This document shows positions 1-8,884 of a stretch of 64,000 nt of DNA, in pieces (within the stretch, counting starts at the first letter, position 1; each line of letters opens with the position of its first letter). The stretch covers positions 310,001 through 374,000 of the forward strand of contig NZ_AOCN01000022.1 in assembly GCF_000350525.1 (NCBI RefSeq). The letters run 5' to 3'. The stretch comes from Leucobacter salsicius M1-8. GTDB lineage: Bacteria; Actinomycetota; Actinomycetes; Actinomycetales; Microbacteriaceae. The notes under the pieces are model-generated. The model did no database searches. It saw nothing but the letters and a program-made list of their open reading frames with translations, and had not been told where the DNA came from. A program made the translations under genes and the position numbers.

Positions 1-1932
1 CTCACCGGCGTCACCGAGACGGTGCCCGCCGCCCGCACCGTGCTCGTGTGTAGTGACGACTGGCTGGGCGTGCAGAGCGTGCTCACCTGGGTGCGGGAGC
101 GCGGCGTAGGCGAGGTGGAACAAATCACCAAACCCGGTGCCATCCCCGCACACCGCCCCGGCGCGGTGACTCAGCCACGCACGGTCGACATTGATGTGGC
201 CTACGACGGCGAAGACCTGTCACGGGTTGCCGGGCTCCTCGGGATGAGTCGTGAAGCCGTGGTTGCGGCCCACGGGGCGGCCGCCTGGCGGGCAGCGTTC
301 GGCGGGTTCGCGCCCGGGTTCATGTACCTGTCGGCCGAGGACTGGCCGTACCGGCTGCCCAGGTTGGACGCCCCGCGTGAGCGGGTTACCGCGGGATCTG
401 TTGCCCTCGCGGGCGAGTTTGCGGCGGTGTATCCGGCGGCCTCGCCCGGCGGGTGGCAGCTGATCGGCCGCACCAATGCTGAGCTGTGGAACCTCGACCG
501 AGAAGAGCCTGCCCTGGTGCGTCCCGGCGACGCCGTGCGGTTTCGCGCCATGCGCGAGCAGGTGCGTGCCATCGGGAGCGCGAGCGTGATCGCGTCGGGA
601 GGGGATACCGGCGGCGCAGACACAGCCGACGCAGGGTCAACACCAGCAGAACCGGCGCTCACGGTCACACGACCCGGATTGCAGACGCTGATCCAGGACG
701 ACGGCCGCGCCGGGTATCGTTCGGTCGGTGTCACCGCATCAGGACCGATGGATCGGGCTGCCTATGCCCGCGCCAACGCGGCGGTGGGTAACCCTCCGTC
801 GCAGGACACAGCGGTCGGCGGGGAATCAGCCGGTCCGTCCGTGAACGCTGCCGGGGGATCTGCCTCGGGCTTTGCCGCGCTTGAGGTCGTGGCGGGCGGG
901 CTCGAGCTCCGCGTGGAGCGCACCGTCACCGTCGCCGTTGCTGGCAGTGCGGTGACCCTCGAAATCCACGACGCGGAGGCGCACAGGAGCGTTCCTGCAG
1001 CCACGGCCATCGACCTATTGCCCGGGCAGTGCATCGTCCTGACGCACACGGGCCCGGGGATGCGCGACTACCTCGCCGTGCGCGGCGGGGTGCTCGGCGT
1101 TGGTGCTCAAGCAAACCTCAGCGCGCAACGAAGCTGGCTGGGCAGCCGTTCATCCGACACGCTCTCGGGCATCGGCCCGCGCCGTCTTACCACGGGCGAT
1201 GCGCTGTACGTGGGCAACATCGACGGGCCAACGGCTCCGGCGAACGAGGCAGCCACGGGCGCCCATGACGAAGTGAACGACACCTCAGAACTGCAGAATC
1301 CCGGAGCAACCACCACGGTGCTGCGCGTGCTCCCGGGGCCGCGCGACGACTGGTTCGCGCCCGACGCGCTGCACACCCTCAGCCAAGCTGCCTGGACGGT
1401 GACTGCGCAGTCCGATCGGGTGGGAGCGCGGCTGACGGGGCCCGCGATTGAGCGCGACACCGAACATTCGGAGTCCGAACTCCCGAGCGAGGGGATGGTG
1501 CGCGGTGCACTGCAGGTGCCGCCCGACGGCCAACCCGTTCTCTTCCTCGCCGACCACCCCGTCACCGGCGGATACCCGGTCATCGGGGTCGTCGTCGACG
1601 CCGACCTCGACCTCGCCGGCCAGCTTGCCCCGGGCGATCCCGTCAGATTTGAATGGGTACACGAGGCCGCCGGTGGTCGCGATGGCGCGTGGCCTGCAGC
1701 GCAGTCGCAAGCCGCGCGCGAAACCACCGAGCGCCCCGCATGGGTGCCGTGCACCCTGGAGATCGACGGGCGGCGGCACGCGATCCGGGTCCCCGGTGCG
1801 CTCGCCGCAGCACTCGACCGCGCGTGGGGCGAGGACGAGACGGAGCAACCGCAGCGCCCGCAGCCCAGCCTGGCCGAGGCCGCAGACGAACTGATAGTGA
1901 ATCTGGTGCGGGCGATCCGGCCCCCGGTCTGA
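1..1932 (+). CDS. PxpB/PxpC (KipI-KipA) fusion, 5' end missing
   Basis: The reading frame is open from base 1 (codons before the GTG at 22 read LTGVTET, typical of the family), so the gene starts outside the window. Residues up to about 190 match the PxpB/KipI (AHS1) domain, with the signature GGFAPGFMYL. The part from about 215 on matches PxpC/KipA (AHS2), with RPGLQTLIQDDGR at its start and PGPRDDWF near 440. In most bacteria these are two proteins that, with PxpA, form the ATP-dependent 5-oxoprolinase; the family also includes Bacillus Kip kinase inhibitors and urea-carboxylase-associated allophanate hydrolase-like proteins. Here both halves are fused, as in some actinobacteria. A pxpA partner, if present, would lie upstream of the window. 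The specific substrate is inferred from family only. Confidence 0.85.
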   Translation, partial: LTGVTETVPAARTVLVCSDDWLGVQSVLTWVRERGVGEVEQITKPGAIPAHRPGAVTQPRTVDIDVAYDGEDLSRVAGLLGMSREAVVAAHGAAAWRAAFGGFAPGFMYLSAEDWPYRLPRLDAPRERVTAGSVALAGEFAAVYPAASPGGWQLIGRTNAELWNLDREEPALVRPGDAVRFRAMREQVRAIGSASVIASGGDTGGADTADAGSTPAEPALTVTRPGLQTLIQDDGRAGYRSVGVTASGPMDRAAYARANAAVGNPPSQDTAVGGESAGPSVNAAGGSASGFAALEVVAGGLELRVERTVTVAVAGSAVTLEIHDAEAHRSVPAATAIDLLPGQCIVLTHTGPGMRDYLAVRGGVLGVGAQANLSAQRSWLGSRSSDTLSGIGPRRLTTGDALYVGNIDGPTAPANEAATGAHDEVNDTSELQNPGATTTVLRVLPGPRDDWFAPDALHTLSQAAWTVTAQSDRVGARLTGPAIERDTEHSESELPSEGMVRGALQVPPDGQPVLFLADHPVTGGYPVIGVVVDADLDLAGQLAPGDPVRFEWVHEAAGGRDGAWPAAQSQAARETTERPAWVPCTLEIDGRRHAIRVPGALAAALDRAWGEDETEQPQRPQPSLAEAADELIVNLVRAIRPPV

Positions 1933-2000
1933 GCGCAGGCACCGCCCGGGCTCGCGTTGCCGACCGCGGGGCCCAGCCGCACCGACTAAGATGAGATCTC

Positions 2001-3065
2001 GTGTCAGAGAGCGAATCGAATAGGCCAGCGGAGTCGAATCCGATCACCCAGGAAGCGGCTGACGCCGCCGTCCAGGCAGCACTCGCCGCGTTTGCCGCGG
2101 CGGGCACTGTCGCAGAGCTGAAGGCAGCGCGTGCGCAGCACTCGGGCGAGGGCTCTGCCATCGCTCAGCTGAACGCGCTCATGCGTCAGGTGCCGAAGGC
2201 AGAGAAGGCAGAAACCGGCAAGGTCATGGGCCAGGCCCGCGGCCGCGTCGAGGGCGCGTACAAGGCCCGCGAGGCCGAGGTCGCAGCGGCCGAGGCTGCA
2301 GCGCGTCTCGTTGCCGAGACCGTCGACGTGACGGCCGCCCCTGTGCGCCGCCGCACCGGCAACCGCCACCCGCTTGCGCAGCTGCAGGACGAAGCCAACG
2401 ATGTCTTTATTGGCATGGGTTGGGAGATCGCGGAGGGCCCCGAGCTCGAGCACGAGTGGTTCAATTTTGATGCCCTCGGCTTTGACCCCGATCACCCGGC
2501 GCGCGCGATGCAGGACACGTTCTTCGTGGAGCCCGCAGACCGCCACCTGCTGATGCGCACGCACACGTCGCCCGTGCAGATCCGGTCGCTGCTGGGCCGT
2601 GAGCTGCCCGTGTATGTCGTGGCCCCGGGCCGCACGTTCCGCACCGACGAGCTCGACGCGACCCACACGCCCGTGTTCAGCCAGATCGAGGGCATCGCTA
2701 TTGATCGCGGCCTCACGATGGCGCACCTGCGCGGCACGCTTGAGCACTTCGCTCGCCAGATGTTTGGCGAAGAGGCGAAGATTCGTCTGCGCCCCAACTT
2801 CTTCCCGTTCACCGAGCCTTCGGCCGAGATGGACGTTTGGCAGCCTAACGCCAAGGGCGGCGCTCGCTGGGTCGAGTGGGGTGGCTGCGGCATGGTCGAC
2901 CCCAAGGTGTTGGCCGCCGCGGGCATCGATCCCGAGGAGTACCAGGGCTTTGCGTTTGGCATGGGGATCGAGCGTACGCTCCAGTTCCGCCACGACATTA
3001 ACGATATGAGAGACATGGTTGAGGGCGATGTGCGCTTCAACCGTCAGTTCGGAGGACTGGTCTAA
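2001..3065 (+). CDS. pheS: Phenylalanine-tRNA ligase alpha subunit
   Basis: Cytosolic catalytic subunit of the alpha2-beta2 phenylalanyl-tRNA synthetase, charging tRNA-Phe with phenylalanine. The N-terminal coiled-coil region (to about 110) is followed by the class II core; motif 2 lies around TFRTDELDATHTPVF and motif 3 is GMGIER near residues 320-325. The length of 354 aa is normal. The GTG start at 2001 follows a TAAGAT hexamer at 1987-1992 by 8 bases with no Shine-Dalgarno, so the mRNA may be leaderless or nearly so. The stop overlaps the pheT start by one base (TAATG), indicating translational coupling. Confidence 0.97.
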   Translation: MSESESNRPAESNPITQEAADAAVQAALAAFAAAGTVAELKAARAQHSGEGSAIAQLNALMRQVPKAEKAETGKVMGQARGRVEGAYKAREAEVAAAEAAARLVAETVDVTAAPVRRRTGNRHPLAQLQDEANDVFIGMGWEIAEGPELEHEWFNFDALGFDPDHPARAMQDTFFVEPADRHLLMRTHTSPVQIRSLLGRELPVYVVAPGRTFRTDELDATHTPVFSQIEGIAIDRGLTMAHLRGTLEHFARQMFGEEAKIRLRPNFFPFTEPSAEMDVWQPNAKGGARWVEWGGCGMVDPKVLAAAGIDPEEYQGFAFGMGIERTLQFRHDINDMRDMVEGDVRFNRQFGGLV

Positions 3066-5653
3066 TGCGCGTTCCACTCAGCTGGCTCGGCGAGTTCGCG
3101 ACGCTCCCCGAGGGCGTCACCCCCGAGCAGGTACACGCGGATCTCGTGCGCGTGGGCTTCGAGGAGGAGTCCATCCGTCGCTTCGACGTGACCGGTCCCG
3201 TCGTCGTGGGCGAGGTGATCTCGGCAGAGCCCGAGGAACACTCGAACGGCAAGACGATCAACTGGTGCCAGGTGCGCGTTGCCGCCCCGGGCGCTCTCGC
3301 TGCTGATGGCGGCGAGGACGTGCGCGGTATCGTCTGTGGCGCACACAACTTTGGCCCCGGCGATAAGGTCGTCGTCTCGCTGCCCGGCGCCGTGCTGCCC
3401 GGCGGCTTCGAGATCTCGGCCCGCAAGACGTACGGCCACGTGTCCGACGGCATGATCGCCTCGGCACGCGAGCTGTCGCTCGGCGACGAGCACGACGGCA
3501 TCATCGTGCTCGGGGCGCTCGGCCTCGACCCCGAGATCGGCACCGACGCCAAAGCGCTGTTGGGTCTCTCGGATACGGCGGTAGAGATCAACGTGACTCC
3601 GGATCGCGGCTACGCGTTCTCGGTGCGCGGTGTGGCCCGCGAGTACTCGCATTCGACCGGCGCAGCGTTCGCGGACCCGGCTCGGGCCGTAACGGTGACC
3701 CCCGCCTCGGGCTTCCCCGTTGCGCTCGCCGATGAGGCGCCGATTCGCGGCCGCGACGGAGCCACCGGTTTCATCACCCGCGTCGTGCGCGGCATCGACG
3801 CGACCCGCCCCACGCCCGCATGGATGGTGGCCCGCCTGCAGCTTGCCGGCGTTCGTGCGCTGTCACTGCCCGTCGATATCTCGAACTACGTGATGATGGA
3901 GCTCGGCCAGCCGCTGCACTCCTACGACCTCGCGAAGCTCACCGGCGGCATCACAGTGCGCCGCGCGGCCGCAGGCGAGACGCTGCTCACGCTCGACGAG
4001 CAAGAGCGCACGCTGCATGCTGAGGACCTCGTGATCGCTGACGAGTCGGGCGCCATTGGCCTGGCCGGCGTCATGGGCGGCGAGTCGACCAAGACAACCG
4101 ACGACACGACCGACATCCTCATCGAGGCCGCCACATTCGACCCCGTGTCGATCGCCCGCACCTCGCGTCGCCACAAGCTGCCGAGCGAGGCATCGAAGCG
4201 CTTCGAGCGCGGCGTTGACCCGCTCGTGGCGGCAGCAGCTGCGCAGCGCATGGTCGACCTGCTCGTCTCGCTCGCTGGCGGTACCGCCGACACCCTCGGC
4301 AGCGACATCGTCGCGCCGTGGGAGCCCGTCACCGTGATGCTGCCGCTCGCTCGCGTGAATGGTCTCATGGGTGCCGACTACACCGATGAGGAGTCGCGTG
4401 CGGCCCTCGAAACCATCGGGTGCACGGTCGCCGACGGTGCCGCCGACCGCGAGCTCGTCGTCACTGCGCCGAGCTGGCGCTCGGACCTCACGCGCCCCGC
4501 TGACCTGATCGAGGAGATCGCCCGCATCGTCGGCTACGATCGCATCCCCTCGGTGCTGCCCGTCGCTCCGGCTGGCCGCGGTCTCACGCGTGAGCAGCGC
4601 CTGCGCCGCCGCGCGGCGAACACGATCACCGCTGCTGGCCTCAACGAGGTGCAGAGCTACCCGTTCGTGTCGCGCGCGCAGCTCGAGGCGTTCGGTGCCG
4701 GCGCAGAGGCCCCGGCCGCAGATGCTGCCGAGCCCGCCGCGGTCGACGCGATCCGGCTCGCCAACCCGCTCGACGGCCAGACGCCGTTCCTGCGCCGTTC
4801 GCTGCTGCCCGGCCTCGTCACCGCAGCTCAGCGCAGCGTGTCACGCGGCATCACCGACCTCGCGCTCGTCGAGTTCGGCTCGGTGTTCGAGCCGATGACG
4901 GGCGATGCCGAGCTGGGCACCGAGACGGTTCCGCCGCTGGGTGAGCGCCCCTCGGAGGAGACGCTGGCCGCGCTGAACGCATCGATCCCGGCGCAGCCGC
5001 GCCGCGCCGCCGGGCTGCTGCTCGGCGACGTGATCGCGAAGCAGCCGGGCGAGGCTGCTCGTGAGTACGACTGGGCCGACGCACTCGATGCGGCCCGCGA
5101 GGTTGCTCAGTCGGTTTCGGCGGAGCTCGTGGTGACGCAGGGGACGCATCGCGCGTTCCACCCGGGTCGCACCGCCGAGCTGGCTGTGCGCGTCACCCGT
5201 GACGCCGACGGCGAAGACGGCGGCCTCGAGGTCGTTGGGGTTGCCGGTGAGCTGCTGCCCGAGCTCGTCGCGGCACACCACCTGCCCGGTCGCGCCGTCG
5301 CATTTGAGCTGAATCTTGAGCGCATCATCGAGCTCGCCCCGCGCGTGCCCGAGACTGCCCAGCTGTCGACCTACCCGGCCGCAACGCAGGACCTCACGCT
5401 CGTCGTGGCTGTAGACGTGCCCGCGGGCGACGTGCTCGCCGTGGTGACGGCAGGCGCGGGTGAGCTGCTCGAGGAAGCCCACATCGTGGACGATTACCGC
5501 GGCCAGGGCGTCGAGGAGGGCCAGAAGGCCCTCACCTTCGCGCTGCTGTTCCGCGCGAACGATCGCACGCTCAAGGCCGAAGAAGCCAGCGAGGCGAAGC
5601 TCGCGGGCGTCGCTGCCGCCGAAATGGCGTTCGGCGCGCACCTGCGCGACTAA
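3065..5653 (+). CDS. pheT: Phenylalanine-tRNA ligase beta subunit
   Basis: Beta subunit of phenylalanyl-tRNA synthetase, 862 aa. It has the usual order: EMAP/tRNA-binding OB domain (about residues 40-155), B3/B4 editing domain, B5 domain, a class II-like core and a C-terminal FDX-ACB anticodon-binding domain (about 770-862). It forms a two-gene operon with pheS and is closed by a strong hairpin terminator at 5664-5719. Confidence 0.97.
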   Translation: MRVPLSWLGEFATLPEGVTPEQVHADLVRVGFEEESIRRFDVTGPVVVGEVISAEPEEHSNGKTINWCQVRVAAPGALAADGGEDVRGIVCGAHNFGPGDKVVVSLPGAVLPGGFEISARKTYGHVSDGMIASARELSLGDEHDGIIVLGALGLDPEIGTDAKALLGLSDTAVEINVTPDRGYAFSVRGVAREYSHSTGAAFADPARAVTVTPASGFPVALADEAPIRGRDGATGFITRVVRGIDATRPTPAWMVARLQLAGVRALSLPVDISNYVMMELGQPLHSYDLAKLTGGITVRRAAAGETLLTLDEQERTLHAEDLVIADESGAIGLAGVMGGESTKTTDDTTDILIEAATFDPVSIARTSRRHKLPSEASKRFERGVDPLVAAAAAQRMVDLLVSLAGGTADTLGSDIVAPWEPVTVMLPLARVNGLMGADYTDEESRAALETIGCTVADGAADRELVVTAPSWRSDLTRPADLIEEIARIVGYDRIPSVLPVAPAGRGLTREQRLRRRAANTITAAGLNEVQSYPFVSRAQLEAFGAGAEAPAADAAEPAAVDAIRLANPLDGQTPFLRRSLLPGLVTAAQRSVSRGITDLALVEFGSVFEPMTGDAELGTETVPPLGERPSEETLAALNASIPAQPRRAAGLLLGDVIAKQPGEAAREYDWADALDAAREVAQSVSAELVVTQGTHRAFHPGRTAELAVRVTRDADGEDGGLEVVGVAGELLPELVAAHHLPGRAVAFELNLERIIELAPRVPETAQLSTYPAATQDLTLVVAVDVPAGDVLAVVTAGAGELLEEAHIVDDYRGQGVEEGQKALTFALLFRANDRTLKAEEASEAKLAGVAAAEMAFGAHLRD

Positions 5654-5663
5654 CGCACGGCTG

Positions 5664-5719
5664 AAGACCCGGGCGCTCCCGTTCTCTGATCATTCAGGGC
5701 GGGGCGCCCGGGTCTTTTT
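5664..5719 (+). terminator. Rho-independent terminator of pheST
   Basis: A 13-bp perfect stem, AAGACCCGGGCGC (5664-5676) with GCGCCCGGGTCTT (5704-5716), is followed by a T run to 5719. It sits 11 bases after the pheT stop codon. Confidence 0.9.
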
Positions 5720-5729
5720 GATCCGGATC
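5720..5729. repeat. GATCCGGATC palindrome, intergenic copy
   Basis: One of 14 copies of this 10-bp palindrome in the window, and one of three outside genes. Here the flanks extend it to a perfect 12-mer TGATCCGGATCA (5719-5730), directly after the pheT terminator. See the finding on this motif. Confidence 0.85.
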
Positions 5730-5753
5730 AGCATTGCCGAGCTCCCGCATTTC

Positions 5754-5781
5754 TTGACGGCCTCGCGTGCGGGCGTACGCT
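5754..5781 (+). promoter_or_regulatory. Sigma-70-type promoter, leaderless start
   Basis: TTGACG (5754-5759) and TACGCT (5776-5781) are separated by 16 bases. The -10 box ends 6 bases before the ATG at 5788, so transcription should begin at or next to the start codon. Confidence 0.6.
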
Positions 5782-5787
5782 GAGGGC

Positions 5788-6534
5788 ATGAGAATCGCCA
5801 TTGCGGGTGGAACCGGAGTTGTGGGGCGTCACGTGGATCGGCTCGCGCGGCTGGCCGGCGACGACGTGGTTGTCCTGGCACGGTCACACGGCATCGACCT
5901 TGTGAGCGGTGAGGGGCTGAACCTCGCCGCGGTAGACGTGGTGATCGACGTGTCGGGCCCGGGCAAGGGTGACCACGGCGGCCCCGTCGCGTTCTTTGAG
6001 CGGGTCACCACCAACCTGCTCAACGCCGAGGAAGACGCGGGGGTGGGACACCACGTGGCGCTGTCCATCGTGGGGGCGGCGAAGATCAACACAGGGTACT
6101 ACGCGGGGAAACGGGCCCAGGAAGACCTGGTGGCGGCGGCCATGGCCGAGTGGACGATCCTGCGGGCCACCCAGTTTTTTGAGTTTGCCGAGCAGGTCGC
6201 CCGGCCGTTTGGGCCGTGGGTCGTGGCGCCCAAGGTCCGGTCCCAACCGATTGCGGCGGCGTCGGTGGCGGCCGAATTGCTGCGGCTGGCTCGCTCCGCG
6301 GTGGCGGGCAATCACGAGGCGCACGGGGTTCACGAGATTGCTGGGCCGCACGAGCGAGGGATCGCCGACCTGCTGCGTGAACTCATGGGTGCCCGCGCCG
6401 ACGCTCGTCGAGTGCTGGAGCTTCCCTTGCCTGGTCGGTTCGGCAGGGGACTGCGTGACGGATCTATTCTGCCTGGCCCCGCGGCCCAGCTTGACGATGT
6501 GACGTTTGAGACGTGGCTAGAAGCGGCACGCTAA
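5788..6534 (+). CDS. NAD(P)-binding NmrA/SDR-like protein
   Basis: A 248-aa atypical short-chain dehydrogenase. The Rossmann nucleotide motif GGTGVVGRHV is at the N terminus, and a YYAGKRAQEDLV segment (YxxxK) lies near residue 105. It resembles NmrA/NAD(P)H quinone-reductase-like or 3-beta-HSD-type epimerase proteins; the substrate cannot be read from sequence. The ATG at 5788 is preferred over an upstream frame extension because the -10 box TACGCT lies 6 bases before it. It converges on the VOC gene at 6565. Confidence 0.75.
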   Translation: MRIAIAGGTGVVGRHVDRLARLAGDDVVVLARSHGIDLVSGEGLNLAAVDVVIDVSGPGKGDHGGPVAFFERVTTNLLNAEEDAGVGHHVALSIVGAAKINTGYYAGKRAQEDLVAAAMAEWTILRATQFFEFAEQVARPFGPWVVAPKVRSQPIAAASVAAELLRLARSAVAGNHEAHGVHEIAGPHERGIADLLRELMGARADARRVLELPLPGRFGRGLRDGSILPGPAAQLDDVTFETWLEAAR

Positions 6535-6539
6535 GACAC

Positions 6540-6555
6540 GAGCCAGCGCTGGCTC
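6540..6555. terminator. 16-bp palindrome between convergent genes
   Basis: GAGCCAGCGCTGGCTC is a perfect palindrome in the 30-bp gap between the convergent genes ending at 6534 and 6565. It is followed by further GGCTCT repeats. There is no T run, so a bidirectional terminator role is inferred from position only. Confidence 0.35.
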
Positions 6556-6564
6556 TGGCTCTGG

Positions 6565-6999
6565 CTACTCCGCTGGCGCCGGTGGTGAGCAGCTAAACAT
6601 ACACGGCACCCCGAATCGGTCGGTAAGCATGCCAAAGGTGTCGCCCCACGGCGCCTGTGCAAGCGGCTCGCGAACTTCTCCACCCTCGACGAGGCCGTCC
6701 CAGATCGCCTGCACACGGCCCAGATCGTCGCCCGATACGCACACCGAATGCCCGCCCACCGAGGCGTCAGGGGCTGCCTCCATTGACGCGGGGTAATCGG
6801 CCGCCATGAGCGTGAGCCCGTCATTGGTTTCTAGCTGGCCGTGCATCACCTTGTCGCCCTCGTCGTCTGCCCCCATCATTCCCGGGATCGAGTCGTAGCG
6901 CATGATCTCGAGTTTGCCTCCGAGCACCCCGTGATAATGCTCAAGGGCGGCACGCGCCTGGCCGTGAAAATTGAGGTACGGGTTCAAGCGAAGTGTCAT
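6565..6999 (-). CDS. VOC family protein (PhnB/YjdN-like)
   Basis: A 144-aa single-domain vicinal-oxygen-chelate (glyoxalase/bleomycin-resistance fold) protein of the PhnB-like group: it starts with LNPYLNFHGQARAALEHYHGVLGG and ends with WGDTFGMLTDRFGVPC. Members of this group have varied or unknown functions. The ATG at 6999 has a GGGGAG Shine-Dalgarno on the minus strand. It is divergent from a second VOC gene at 7199, separated by a 199-bp promoter region. Confidence 0.8.
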   Translation of the reverse strand: MTLRLNPYLNFHGQARAALEHYHGVLGGKLEIMRYDSIPGMMGADDEGDKVMHGQLETNDGLTLMAADYPASMEAAPDASVGGHSVCVSGDDLGRVQAIWDGLVEGGEVREPLAQAPWGDTFGMLTDRFGVPCMFSCSPPAPAE

Positions 7000-7198
7000 G
7001 ATGACTCCCCATCTTTCGTTTCGTGGACTGCAGTATGCGCAGAATAAATGCATCCCAGTGTGCGCCTGAATGCGCGCCGAGACAAGGGGGACAGGGGATT
7101 TTCTTCCGCGCCTCGCGAGAGTATTCTGGGCAGCGGACGCGACGGTGACGAGGCCTTCGCGAATGGACGTGCAGACACAGCCGATTGCTGGAGGAATC

Positions 7199-8113
7199 AT
7201 GCAAAAGATCGTCGCAAATATCTGGAACACCCGCCTAGCCGAAGAGGCGGGCAACTTTTATGCAGCCGCCTTTCCTGGGGCCTCAATGGAGGTCGAATCC
7301 CGCTACCCCGAAACCGGTCTGCTGGACTTTCAGCGTGACTTCGCAGGGGCCGCGCTGACCGTGGCCGTGGATATTCCGGATCCGGCGGGAAACTCCACGC
7401 GAATTGTGCTGGTGAATGCTGGCGATGAGTTCAGCCCGAATCCCTCGGTATCGTTCATGCTGAACTATGACCCGGCGCTGTTCGGCGGTGCCGACGCGGC
7501 ATCTACAGCACTCGATGCGGCCTGGAATGCCCTCAGCGTGGGCGGCAAAGTCATGATGCCGCTTGACGAGTACCCATTCAGTCAGCGCTACGGCTGGGTC
7601 GAAGACCGGTATGGCGTGAGTTGGCAGCTCATACTGACCGACCCCGACGGCGACCCGCGGCCCTTTGTCGTCCCGTGTCTCATGTTTGGCGGTCCCGTGC
7701 AGGACAAGGCCGCGGAGGCACTTACGTACTACACCTCGGTGTTTGAGGACGCCGCTCCGGGCATGACCGCCCCCTATCCCGAGGCCACTGGGCCCGCGGC
7801 CGAGGGTGCGCTCATGTTTGGTGAGTTTCGCATCGGTGATCAATGGTTCGCGGTCATGGACTCCGCTGTCGAGCAGGACTTTTCATTCACCTGTGGTGTC
7901 TCGCTCGAGGTGCGGTGCGCCGACCAGGCCGAGATTGACCGGTTGTGGGGCGTGCTCTCGGCCGTGCCCGAAGCTGAACAGTGCGGCTGGCTCGCTGACA
8001 AGTTCGGTTTGAGCTGGCAGATCGTGCCCGCCAATATGGGGGAGCTGATGCAACACGAGGGCGCGTTCGAGCGCATGCTGCAGATGAAGAAGATCATCAT
8101 CGCAGAACTATAG
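7199..8113 (+). CDS. Two-domain VOC / 3-demethylubiquinone-9 MTase-like protein
   Basis: A 304-aa protein with two tandem VOC domains (about 1-145 and 150-300). Each ends with a WGxxxDxxGxxWQ-type segment (YGWVEDRYGVSWQL and CGWLADKFGLSWQI). This PhnB-like pair architecture is often annotated as 3-demethylubiquinone-9 methyltransferase, but no SAM-binding motif is present, so methyltransferase activity is not supported. The ATG at 7199 has a clear GGAGGA Shine-Dalgarno at 7190-7195; the open frame before it is not needed. A weak promoter is possible (TTTTCT, 17 bases, TATTCT near 7125). Confidence 0.8.
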   Translation: MQKIVANIWNTRLAEEAGNFYAAAFPGASMEVESRYPETGLLDFQRDFAGAALTVAVDIPDPAGNSTRIVLVNAGDEFSPNPSVSFMLNYDPALFGGADAASTALDAAWNALSVGGKVMMPLDEYPFSQRYGWVEDRYGVSWQLILTDPDGDPRPFVVPCLMFGGPVQDKAAEALTYYTSVFEDAAPGMTAPYPEATGPAAEGALMFGEFRIGDQWFAVMDSAVEQDFSFTCGVSLEVRCADQAEIDRLWGVLSAVPEAEQCGWLADKFGLSWQIVPANMGELMQHEGAFERMLQMKKIIIAEL

Positions 8114-8167
8114 ATTGGCCTGGGCCCAGCTGTAACGTATGCATTGGGCGCAAGATTCGCGAAATGA

Positions 8168-8197
8168 TTGCAAAACTCTGCGCCTTATGTATACGCT
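8168..8197 (+). promoter_or_regulatory. prp operon promoter
   Basis: TTGCAA (8168-8173) and TACGCT (8192-8197) are separated by 18 bases. The -10 box ends 6 bases before the ATG at 8204, giving a leaderless mRNA. Confidence 0.6.
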
Positions 8198-8205
8198 AGC
8201 GGTAT
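8191..8205. promoter_or_regulatory. Putative GntR operator over the -10 box
   Basis: ATAC-N7-GTAT is a short dyad that covers the -10 box and runs to the start codon of the GntR gene. GntR-family regulators bind short dyads of this kind and often control their own operon. The assignment is inferred from position and symmetry. Confidence 0.35.
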
Positions 8206-8884
8206 GAGTGGTGCACCCGTGCGAGCCAGTGACCGGGCGTATGCCTCCCTGCTGGAGCAGATCCAGCAGGGAGGGCTTGCGCCCGGCGCCGTCGTGGGTG
8301 AGGTGGAGCAGGCCGAACGCCTCGGCGTCAGCCGCACGCCCATGCGCGAGGCGATCTCGCGGCTCCTCGCCGATGGCCTCGTGCGCCAGCAGTCACCCCG
8401 CGTGCTCGTCGTCGCGGGGTTCGATGCCCACGACATTCGCGACCTGTTTGAAGCCCGCAGGGCCCTCGAGGAATCCGCTGCACGCGCGGCGGCACGGCGG
8501 GGCGATCCGGCAGTATTTGCGGAGCTTGCGGCCGATTTCGAGACCGCTCGGCCCGAGGCCGGGGGCTCCGACACCGACGCCTATTATGCTCTCATCGCCC
8601 GCTTCGACGCCGCGCTCGACGTCGCTGCGAACAACGCTTATCTCACCCAGGCGCTGCGCACCGTGCGCACCCACCTTATGCGCGCCCGCAGCCTCGCCCG
8701 CGACAACCGCGACCGGCTGAGCGCCTCGGTGCGCGAGCACGCGCTCATCGCCTCTGCCATCGCCGCGGGCAATGCTGAGCTTGCCGCACACGCGACCCAT
8801 GTGCACCTGCACAACGCTCTCGACGCGATCCTGCGCTCGATCGCGCAGCCTGTCCCATCCCCGCCCTCGGAAGGAACGAAATGA
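8204..8884 (+). CDS. GntR/FadR-type regulator of the prp operon
   Basis: A 226-aa transcription factor. An N-terminal winged helix (about 8-75, with the recognition-helix segment [17 protein letters not shown]) is followed by an all-helical FCD ligand-binding domain. The ATG at 8204 is chosen over an in-frame codon at 8168 because the promoter -10 lies immediately before it and the helix-turn-helix begins soon after. The gene overlaps prpD by four bases (ATGA), so it is the first gene of the propionate operon and probably senses a methylcitrate-cycle metabolite. Confidence 0.85.
   Translation: MSGAPVRASDRAYASLLEQIQQGGLAPGAVVGEVEQAERLGVSRTPMREAISRLLADGLVRQQSPRVLVVAGFDAHDIRDLFEARRALEESAARAAARRGDPAVFAELAADFETARPEAGGSDTDAYYALIARFDAALDVAANNAYLTQALRTVRTHLMRARSLARDNRDRLSASVREHALIASAIAAGNAELAAHATHVHLHNALDAILRSIAQPVPSPPSEGTK

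Noticed and set aside
7199-8113. Annotation as 3-demethylubiquinone-9 methyltransferase
   Set aside because: The sequence has two VOC domains and no SAM-binding motif; the label is a common transfer error.
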